A stretch of 5,338 nucleotides of DNA from AC-69 sp036519575 (lineage in GTDB: Bacteria; Actinomycetota; UBA4738; HRBIN12), in the NCBI GenBank assembly GCA_036519575.1, contig DATDKZ010000179.1, forward strand, positions 1 through 5,338, read 5' to 3'. The notes beneath the pieces were generated by a model that was given only the letters and a program-made list of their open reading frames with translations, ran no database searches and was not told the origin of the DNA. Below are positions 1 to 4,838 of the stretch, one piece after another; the first letter of the stretch is position 1; each line of letters opens with the position of its first letter. Made by a program: the position numbers and the translations under genes.

Positions 1-1518
1 GTGATACAGGCCCCGGATGGGCGTGCGGTAATCCGCGTAACCCGGGGCCGGGCGCATGTGGAACAGCTGATCCACCGAGAGCTCGCCGTGGAAGATGTTG
101 CCGCCGATCAGCCCGAGCTCCTGCTCCAGGTCGTAGGGCCCCAGCACCTGCCGGTCGATGACCGAGGCCTTGAAGTTCGGCGCGAGGGAGTCGTACAGGT
201 CGACGACCCGGTCGGCGTACTGCTCGAGCTCGTCGCGATGGGGCTCCCGCGCCCAGTCGTCGGGAACCCATTGGGTGAACATCGAGAAGTTGTGGACGCC
301 CTCCGGCATCATCGTCTTGTCCAGCGTGGTGGGGATGACCCCGTCCACGAACGGCCGCTCCGCTCCCTTCCGGAACAGGTGGGCGTCTTGGAACGCCTCC
401 TCGGCGTACTGGGGTGAGAAGCACAGCTCGACCGAGCCCGTGTGGTGGTCCTGGAGCTCCTTGCCGGGATCGGCGATGAAGTCCGGCAGCTCGCTGATGG
501 CCAGATTGATCTTCACCACCCCGCTCCGCGTGCGCCAGTTCTCGATGTCCCGGACGAACTCAGAGGGGAGCTCGTTCGGGGCCAGGAGCCGCAGGAAGGC
601 GATCTGGGGATGGATCGTGGTGACCACCACCGGGGCCCGGATCTCCTCGCCGTTCTCGAGCGCCACGCCGATCGTGCGGCCACCGCGGACCAGGATCCGG
701 CCGACGCGAGCGCCCGTTCGGATCTCGGCCCCGAAGGATTCCGCGGCCCTGCGACACGCGTCCGACACCCCGCCCATGCCGCCCTCCTGGTAGCCCCAGG
801 ACCCCAGGTGCCCGTCGCCGACGTCGCCGATCGAGTGATGCAGCATCACGTATGCGGTTCCGGGCGAGTCGGGACCGGCCCACGTCCCGATGACGCCGTT
901 GATGGTCAGCATCGCCTTGATCTCTTCCGACTCGAACCAGTCGTCGAGGAGGTCGGTGACGCTCATCGTGAACAGACGGGTCACGTCCCCCACGCCGCGG
1001 ACCCCGAGACCCCGCGCGCTCCACACCACACGCAACTGCTCGATGAGGTCGGAGGGCCGCATGGATCCGACCTTCGGCGGGACGTGCAACAGCAGTGGGC
1101 CCATGACGTCAGCCACGCCGGAGAGCCACGCGTCCCACGTCGGCATGATCTCCGCGTCCTTCTTGGAGAATTGGGAGATCGATTCGAAGTTCTTCTTCGC
1201 ATCGTCCGCGTACACCTTGATGGACCGCCCATCGGGGAACGCCTGGTAATACGGACCGAATGGTGTGACCTTGTACCCATGCCGCTCCAGCTGGAGCTCC
1301 TGGATGATCGTGGGCGGCATCAGGCTCATCACGTAGGAATAGGTGGTCACCCGGAAGTCCGGATGCTCGGGCCACGGCGCGCTGGTGTCGGCGGCCCCCC
1401 CGGTCTTGTCCCGGGCCTCGAGCACCACGGTCCGCGCTCCGGCCTTGGCGAAGAAGGCCCCGGAGATCAGGCCGTTGTGGCCGCCGCCGATCACGACGGC
1501 GTCGTACGTGTTGGCCAT
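1..1518 (-). CDS. FAD-dependent oxidoreductase, phytoene desaturase/PYROXD2-like, C-terminus cut by window edge
   Basis: Reads as 506 uninterrupted codons from an ATG at 1518 to the window edge. The N-terminus carries a dinucleotide-binding Rossmann fold: VIGGGHNG near residues 9-16, then an acidic strand end (VVLEARDKTGG, Glu34) expected to bind the FAD ribose. A mid-protein segment (SWGYQEGGMGGVSDACRRAA) followed by a GAEIRTGARVGRI strand matches the COG1233 family that includes carotenoid desaturases and human PYROXD2. The visible end, PIRGLYH, is where relatives continue into the conserved C-terminal FAD motif, so perhaps 30-50 residues are missing. A GGGGGA ribosome site lies 7 nt before the start. 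Family members oxidise or isomerise varied substrates; this one's substrate is unknown and a carotenoid role is not implied, since no other carotenoid gene is seen. It is transcribed divergently from the tetR gene, and a candidate operator covers its promoter. Confidence 0.9.
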   Translation of the reverse strand, partial: MANTYDAVVIGGGHNGLISGAFFAKAGARTVVLEARDKTGGAADTSAPWPEHPDFRVTTYSYVMSLMPPTIIQELQLERHGYKVTPFGPYYQAFPDGRSIKVYADDAKKNFESISQFSKKDAEIMPTWDAWLSGVADVMGPLLLHVPPKVGSMRPSDLIEQLRVVWSARGLGVRGVGDVTRLFTMSVTDLLDDWFESEEIKAMLTINGVIGTWAGPDSPGTAYVMLHHSIGDVGDGHLGSWGYQEGGMGGVSDACRRAAESFGAEIRTGARVGRILVRGGRTIGVALENGEEIRAPVVVTTIHPQIAFLRLLAPNELPSEFVRDIENWRTRSGVVKINLAISELPDFIADPGKELQDHHTGSVELCFSPQYAEEAFQDAHLFRKGAERPFVDGVIPTTLDKTMMPEGVHNFSMFTQWVPDDWAREPHRDELEQYADRVVDLYDSLAPNFKASVIDRQVLGPYDLEQELGLIGGNIFHGELSVDQLFHMRPAPGYADYRTPIRGLYH

Positions 1519-1552
1519 GGAAGCTTCCCCCGTCGACGATGAGCCGGGAAGC

Positions 1553-1583
1553 ATCATACCCCGATGTTTGAACGGCCGGTCAA
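1553..1583 (-). promoter_or_regulatory. Predicted promoter of the FAD oxidoreductase gene
   Basis: Read on the minus strand, a TATGAT -10 box (1558-1553) matches the sigma-70-type consensus at five of six positions. A TTGACC -35-like hexamer (1583-1578) lies upstream with a 19-bp spacer, longer than the usual 17. Transcription would start near 1546, giving a leader of about 28 nt. The -35 region coincides with operator copy 1. The -10 box is convincing; the -35 assignment is less so. Confidence 0.55.
1568..1583. promoter_or_regulatory. Candidate TetR operator, copy 1 (TTGAACGGCCGGTCAA)
   Basis: A 16-bp near-palindrome, symmetric at 14 of 16 positions, with arms TTGAAC and GGTCAA around a GGCC centre. 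It matches the consensus YTGAAC-N4-GKTCAR shared with 1638-1653 and 3549-3564. It overlaps the -35 region of the oxidoreductase promoter and lies 9 bp from its -10 box. TetR-family dimers typically bind palindromes of about this size beside their own gene. Assigning it to the adjacent TetR protein is inference. Confidence 0.65.
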
Positions 1584-1606
1584 GCCCGAGGGCCGGTTGC
1601 GCCGGG

Positions 1607-1634
1607 TTGACACCCCGGCCTGACCAGGTATGGT
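1607..1634 (+). promoter_or_regulatory. Predicted promoter of the tetR gene
   Basis: A perfect TTGACA -35 hexamer (1607-1612) is followed after 16 bp by TATGGT (1629-1634), which keeps the critical TA...T of the -10 box. Transcription would start near 1641, inside operator copy 2, giving a leader of about 70 nt to the regulator's ATG. The -35 box itself sits in the 7-nt loop of a perfect 6-bp inverted repeat, GCCGGG/CCCGGC (1601-1619). Confidence 0.65.
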
Positions 1635-1637
1635 TCG

Positions 1638-1653
1638 CTGAACCGCTGTTCAA
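1638..1653. promoter_or_regulatory. Candidate TetR operator, copy 2 (CTGAACCGCTGTTCAA)
   Basis: Perfect 5-bp arms TGAAC/GTTCA around a 4-bp centre, on the same 16-bp frame as the copies at 1568-1583 and 3549-3564. It begins 3 bp downstream of the predicted tetR -10 box and covers the expected transcription start, a position suited to autorepression. A second, overlapping dyad, GGTTC-GCT-GAACC (1632-1644), shares its left arm, so binding could be more complex than a single dimer. Confidence 0.7.
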
Positions 1654-1663
1654 AGAGGGACAT

Positions 1664-1714
1664 ATGGGCTCGGGGGACTGTTTGGCGTTCAAGGGACCGG
1701 GAGGGTGCGGATGA
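1664..1714 (+). CDS. Possible 16-codon leader ORF overlapping the tetR start
   Basis: An ATG at 1664 opens a frame encoding MGSGDCLAFKGPGGCG. Its TGA stop (1712-1714) overlaps the regulator's ATG (1711-1713) as ATGA, the classic arrangement for translational coupling. An AGAGGG ribosome-site-like stretch (1654-1659) lies 4 nt upstream, slightly close. The frame lies wholly within the predicted tetR transcript. No known peptide is recognised. Two cysteine codons are present but not clustered as in cysteine attenuators. It is short enough to be chance; its support is the ATGA overlap and the upstream purine run. Confidence 0.35.
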   Translation: MGSGDCLAFKGPGGCG

Positions 1715-2325
1715 GCGCGGTTCGGCCCAGGGCGACGAAGGACCGGCACCAGGAGATCCTGGACGCGGCCGCGCGCGTGATCACCGAGCGCGGGCTGGCC
1801 GAGACGAGGATCTCCGATGTGGCCGACGTCGCCGGCGTCTCTCCAGGGCTGATCCTCTACTACTTCGACTCCAAGGACCGCCTGCTCGCCGAGGCCCTCA
1901 CGTACGCCAACGACGACTTCTTCGTCCGGATGTCTCGCGAGATCCGCCGGTTGCCCACCGCGAGAGAGCAATTGCGTCGCGTGATCGACCTGTCCGTCCC
2001 CGGGTACCTTCCCGAATTCGGCAAGCTCGACGAGTGGGCCCTGTGGATCGAGGTGTGGGTGCGAGCCCTTCGTGACCCGGAGATGGCCAAGGACCGCGAG
2101 ATCCTGGACCAACGGTGGCGCCAGTCCATCGCCGACATCATCCGCGCGGGTCAGGCCGCAGGCGAGTTCCCTGCAAGAGACGCAGACGAGATCGCGCTCA
2201 GGCTCGGCTCGCTGATCGACGGCCTGGCCATCCAGGTGATCATGAACGACAGCCAGGTCTCACCGGAGCGGATGCACCGGGCGTGCATGGAGGTCGCCGC
2301 GCAGGAGATCGGGTTCGACCTGTAG
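1711..2325 (+). CDS. TetR/AcrR-family transcriptional repressor
   Basis: This 204-residue protein has the normal length for TetR regulators. Residues about 13-59 form the DNA-binding domain: a first helix (HQEILDAAARVITERG), then the helix-turn-helix ISDVADVAGVSPGLILYYF and the usual DSKDRLL tail. The remaining all-helical part, with WALWIEVWVRALRDPEMA, resembles the BetI-like ligand-binding domain of this family. The ATG at 1711 is preferred because GGGAGG (1699-1704) lies 6 nt upstream; the in-frame GTG at 1705 would abut that site, although AAGGGA at 1691-1696 could serve it. The protein likely dimerises and dissociates from DNA on binding a small ligand, perhaps an acyl-CoA or related acid given the neighbouring acyl-CoA dehydrogenase; the ligand is a guess. 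Matching palindromes at its own promoter and at both flanking genes suggest autoregulation and local control. Confidence 0.93.
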   Translation: MSAVRPRATKDRHQEILDAAARVITERGLAETRISDVADVAGVSPGLILYYFDSKDRLLAEALTYANDDFFVRMSREIRRLPTAREQLRRVIDLSVPGYLPEFGKLDEWALWIEVWVRALRDPEMAKDREILDQRWRQSIADIIRAGQAAGEFPARDADEIALRLGSLIDGLAIQVIMNDSQVSPERMHRACMEVAAQEIGFDL

Positions 2326-2329
2326 CTCG

Positions 2330-2353
2330 CGCTCGCCTCTCAGCCGGCGAGCG
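2330..2353. terminator. Inverted repeat spanning two convergent stop codons; possible bidirectional terminator
   Basis: CGCTCGC (2330-2336) and GCGAGCG (2347-2353) form a perfect 7-bp GC-only stem with a 10-nt loop. It lies across the 14-bp gap between the tetR stop (2323-2325) and the acyl-CoA dehydrogenase stop (2340-2342, read on minus). The position suits termination from both sides. No T run follows on either strand, so it is not a standard intrinsic terminator. Confidence 0.35.
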
Positions 2354-3515
2354 TTCCGACGCCGCGCTTGGCCAGCTGGTCGGCGATGATGTTGCGCTGG
2401 ATCTCCGACGTGCCCTCCCAGATCCGGTCGACCCGCAGCTCCCGGTAGAACCGCTCGGCGACGTTCTCGCGCATGTAGCCGCGGCCCCCGAAGATCTGCA
2501 CCGCGCGGTCGGCCACGCGGTTGGCCATCTCGCTCGCATAGAGCTTGGCCATGGAGCAGTGCGCGTGCTGGACCTTGAGGTCGATACCCTCGTCGACCTC
2601 TTGCCCCACGCGATAGGTCATGAGGCGCGAAGCCCACAGCTCGGTGAGCGAATCGGCCAGCATGTGCTGGATCGCCTGGTACGACATGATCGGCTGTCCG
2701 AACTGGACCCGCTCCTTGGCGAAGGCCGTTGCCTCCTCGATCAGGCGCTCGGCCGCGCCGCAGCACCGGGCGGCGATCATCAACCGCTCGTACCGGAACC
2801 AGGCGTACGTGAAATCCATACCATCGTCCTCGTCCCCGATCAGGTTGGCCGCCGGTACTCGCACGTCCTCGAACTCCAGGATCGCGTGCTGGTCCGCGTA
2901 CGTGTGCGTGTAGGCGGGTGCGCGGACCATCCGCAAGCCCTCGGACGGGATGTCGACGATGAACAGCCCATGGGACCCTGCGTTCGGGCCGTCGGCCAGC
3001 TTGGCCTGGAAGAAGACCACCTCAGCCTTGTTGAACGAGGTGACGTGCCACTTCGTCCCGTTCAGAACGTAGTCGCTCCCCTCCCGGCGCGCGGTGGCCT
3101 CGATAGCGTCCACATCGGAGCCCGCGTTCGGCTCCGTGATCGCGTAGCACTCGCGCTTGTCCCCGGCGACCATGGGCTTCAGATATCGATCCACCTGGTC
3201 GGCGGAAAACACCCCCACGGCCCACTCGGGACCGGTGTGCAAGACCCACCCGAGGCCGTTGGTGACCCGGCCGATCTGCTCCGACACCAGCACCTGCTGG
3301 AACGAGGTGAGCTCGGCCCCGCCCATGTCTCTCGGCATGTTGATGGACCACAGGCCGAGCTCCCGGAGCTTGGCTTGCTGCCGGTCGATGACGTCTGGGG
3401 GGAGCTGGCCGGCGTTCATCTCGGCCTCGAGCTCGTGGGGGATCAGTTCCTCGTCCACGAACCGCCGAGCCGTGTCCTGGATCACTCGGTCATCGTCGGT
3501 CATGGGGAACGCCAC
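2340..3515 (-). CDS. Acyl-CoA dehydrogenase family protein
   Basis: This 391-residue flavoenzyme has the normal family length. It is expected to introduce an alpha,beta double bond into an acyl-CoA and pass electrons to ETF. An N-terminal helical domain is followed by the FAD-binding signature CYAITEPNAGSD (residues 123-134), a beta domain with LNGTKWHVTS, and a C-terminal helical domain. The latter has ERVQFGQPI (Arg269, an FAD contact in relatives), QIFGGRGYM (340-348) and IWEGTSEIQ, whose Glu367 aligns with the catalytic base of medium-chain enzymes. A second glutamate, Glu243 in RYERL, occupies the isovaleryl-CoA dehydrogenase base position. The GTG at 3515 is chosen because GGAGG (3527-3523) lies 7 nt upstream; the ATG at 3503 is too far away. 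It converges on tetR and has a candidate operator upstream. Substrate chain type cannot be assigned. Confidence 0.95.
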   Translation of the reverse strand: MAFPMTDDDRVIQDTARRFVDEELIPHELEAEMNAGQLPPDVIDRQQAKLRELGLWSINMPRDMGGAELTSFQQVLVSEQIGRVTNGLGWVLHTGPEWAVGVFSADQVDRYLKPMVAGDKRECYAITEPNAGSDVDAIEATARREGSDYVLNGTKWHVTSFNKAEVVFFQAKLADGPNAGSHGLFIVDIPSEGLRMVRAPAYTHTYADQHAILEFEDVRVPAANLIGDEDDGMDFTYAWFRYERLMIAARCCGAAERLIEEATAFAKERVQFGQPIMSYQAIQHMLADSLTELWASRLMTYRVGQEVDEGIDLKVQHAHCSMAKLYASEMANRVADRAVQIFGGRGYMRENVAERFYRELRVDRIWEGTSEIQRNIIADQLAKRGVGTLAG

Positions 3516-3533
3516 GGGCTCACCTCCAAGTCG

Positions 3534-3564
3534 AGCATAGCGCGCCGACTGAACGGTGGTTCAG
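3534..3564 (-). promoter_or_regulatory. Possible promoter of the acyl-CoA dehydrogenase gene
   Basis: On the minus strand a TATGCT -10-like box (3539-3534) lies 9 bp from operator copy 3. A CTGAAC hexamer (3564-3559), 19 bp upstream of the -10, is the only -35-like element and is weak. The implied start near 3527 would leave a leader of only about 12 nt beginning at the GGAGG ribosome site, which is marginal. The layout mirrors the oxidoreductase promoter closely, which is its main support. Confidence 0.4.
3549..3564. promoter_or_regulatory. Candidate TetR operator, copy 3 (CTGAACGGTGGTTCAG)
   Basis: Perfect 6-bp arms CTGAAC/GTTCAG around a 4-bp centre, the most symmetric arms of the three copies. 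It lies in the 63-bp gap between the PLP enzyme's stop (3579-3581) and the acyl-CoA dehydrogenase start (3515). Its presence suggests that the dehydrogenase is regulated separately from the gene upstream of it. The 9-bp spacing to a TATGNT box is the same as for copy 1. Confidence 0.68.
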
Positions 3565-3578
3565 CCGAGCGGAACGGC

Positions 3579-4613
3579 TCAGTAGATGAACTCGAGGCGG
3601 CCCGCATGGCGCCGGAGCTGATCGAGTGAGTAGGGGTCGATGGGGTGCTCCCGCTCCGGCACGTACACGTCGGATTCCGCCCCGAAGAGCTCGCCGGAAA
3701 GATACCGCTGCCCCGTGTCCGCCACGACGGTGACGATGCGCCGATACTCGGGGTGCTTCTCCGCGACCTTCAGGGACGCGGCGACGTTGATCCCGGATGA
3801 GGGTCCGCACAGCAGACCCTCCTCCCTGGCCAGGCGGCGTGCCATCTCGAGCGCCTCGTCCGTTGACGCCGTCACCATCCCGTCCATCAGCTGGAGGTCC
3901 AGGTTGCGTGGGACGATGCCGTCACCGATCCCCGGCACGCCGTGGGTTCCCCATCGCTGCTCCGAGATCAGCGGACACTCGGAGGGCTCCACGGCGTACG
4001 CGTGCACGCTCGGATCCTTCTCCTTCAGATACCGGGCGACGCCGGTGATCCACCCGCCGGTTCCTTGGGCGGCGACCACGGCGTCGATGGACCCGCGCGT
4101 CTGGTCCCAGATCTCACGGCCCGAGCCGAGCTGGGCCTCCACGTTGTCGGGATTCTCGAACTCGGCCGGCACGAAGTACCGGCCGGGATGGGCCGCCACC
4201 ATCTCCCGCACCTTGGCCAACCCGAGATCGATGTCGGTCCCGGCACCGGGTGTGAGGATGAGCTCGGCTCCATAGGCGAGGATCATCGTCTTGCGCTCCT
4301 CGCTCATGCCTTCCGGCATGACGATGACGCAGGGGTAACCCTTGATCGCGGCCACGGCGGAACAGGCGATCCCAGCGTTTCCGGTCGTGCATTCCATGAT
4401 GGTCATCCCCGGTCGAAGCTCCCCTCGACGCTCGGCACGCTCGATCATGAATGCATAGATCCGATCCTTGACCGAGCCCGTGGGGCCGTACCACTCGACC
4501 TTCGCAAGGAGCTCGTGGCCGGGCGGTTCGGTCTTCTTCAGCCGCACAAGTGGCGTGTAGCCGATCCCGTCGAGAATCGACGAGAGCGGTCGCTCGAACC
4601 GATTCCACTCCAT
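3579..4613 (-). CDS. PLP-dependent cysteine synthase/CBS-family (fold type II) enzyme
   Basis: A 344-residue protein, about 30 residues longer than typical O-acetylserine sulfhydrylases because of its C-terminal tail. The PLP-binding lysine is Lys49 in PTGSVKDR. Other family landmarks are the asparagine loop TTGNAG (76-81), PEGMSEERK with YGAELILTP (100-122), the phosphate-binding loop GTGGWITG (184-191), GIGDGIVP (228-235) and GPSSG (Ser272-Ser273), where relatives contact the pyridine nitrogen. The family performs beta-replacement or beta-elimination on serine or cysteine derivatives in the cytoplasm. Several substrate-loop residues differ from the canonical TSGNTG, QF and GTGGT motifs, so cysteine synthesis should not be assumed; a beta-synthase or a cysteine desulfhydrase is possible. 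AGGAGG (4628-4623) lies 9 nt before the ATG, a strong start. It is separated from the dehydrogenase downstream by 63 bp containing an operator. Confidence 0.9.
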   Translation of the reverse strand: MEWNRFERPLSSILDGIGYTPLVRLKKTEPPGHELLAKVEWYGPTGSVKDRIYAFMIERAERRGELRPGMTIMECTTGNAGIACSAVAAIKGYPCVIVMPEGMSEERKTMILAYGAELILTPGAGTDIDLGLAKVREMVAAHPGRYFVPAEFENPDNVEAQLGSGREIWDQTRGSIDAVVAAQGTGGWITGVARYLKEKDPSVHAYAVEPSECPLISEQRWGTHGVPGIGDGIVPRNLDLQLMDGMVTASTDEALEMARRLAREEGLLCGPSSGINVAASLKVAEKHPEYRRIVTVVADTGQRYLSGELFGAESDVYVPEREHPIDPYSLDQLRRHAGRLEFIY

Positions 4614-4838
4614 CGCGTGGTTCCTCCTGGTGGGACGTAGTGTCCGCCGGCAGAGCGACCGGTCGAGCTTTTGGACCCGATCGCCTGGCTCAGGTGGTGG
4701 GCGCGTTCGTCCGGCCCGCGAGGCTTACTCGGTGGGGCCGCGGCTCATGTCCAACCCTGAACCGGCGCATGACAATCGCCATTGTCTCGGACGGTATGCC
4801 TCCGATGCAACCCGAAGCCGGTCCGCCGAAATGCGCCT
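4614..4838. other. 225-bp intergenic region between ETF alpha and the PLP enzyme
   Basis: It lies downstream of the ETF alpha stop and upstream of the PLP enzyme, both on minus. It contains the PLP gene's AGGAGG site, a 10-bp perfect palindrome CGACCGGTCG (4656-4665), a GGAC-N5-GTCC dyad (4633-4645) and a 6-bp-arm dyad (4771-4786). A lone CTGAAC half-site (4757-4762) lacks the second arm of the tetR-type operator. I found no convincing -35/-10 pair and no hairpin followed by a T run. The gap's length suggests that the PLP gene has its own promoter, but I cannot place it. Confidence 0.6.
4771..4786. repeat. Inverted repeat GACAAT-N4-ATTGTC
   Basis: Perfect 6-bp arms around CGCC, the same 16-bp size and 4-bp centre as the tetR-type operators but with a different arm sequence. 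It is AT-richer than its surroundings and lies about 158 bp upstream of the PLP enzyme start. It may be the operator of another regulator; a terminator is unlikely because no T run follows on the minus strand. Confidence 0.4.

Noticed and set aside
966..984. CGTGAAC-N5-GGTCACG dyad resembling the tetR-type operator
   Set aside because: It has a 5-bp centre instead of 4 and a mismatch in the arms, and lies inside the oxidoreductase coding sequence; probably chance.
1519..1528. Perfect 10-bp palindrome GGAAGCTTCC next to the oxidoreductase start codon
   Set aside because: Short, and its sequence is largely part of the ribosome-site spacer; no second copy or link to a regulator.
442..1542. 366-codon open frame on the plus strand opposite the FAD oxidoreductase
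   Set aside because: Low-complexity composition rich in R, H, G, P and V with no family motifs; it is the antisense shadow of a well-conserved flavoprotein in GC-rich DNA.
1687..1692. GTTCAA half-site in the tetR leader
   Set aside because: The positions where the partner arm should lie (1677-1682) do not match the operator; single hexamers are expected by chance.
3567..3580. GAGC-N6-GCTC hairpin at the end of the PLP enzyme gene as a terminator
   Set aside because: Only a 4-bp stem with no T run on the minus strand; too weak to call.
2115..3629. 504-codon open frame on the plus strand, the longest complete frame in the window
   Set aside because: It lies almost entirely antisense to the acyl-CoA dehydrogenase, whose motifs are unambiguous, overlaps the end of tetR, and has no recognisable domain or good ribosome site.
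3942..4640. 232-codon plus-strand frame opposite the PLP enzyme
   Set aside because: Antisense shadow of a gene with clear PLP-enzyme motifs; no recognisable protein features of its own.
4757..4762. CTGAAC half-site upstream of the PLP enzyme, a possible fourth operator
   Set aside because: The second arm (4767-4772) matches at only two of six positions, so control of the PLP gene by the same regulator is not supported.
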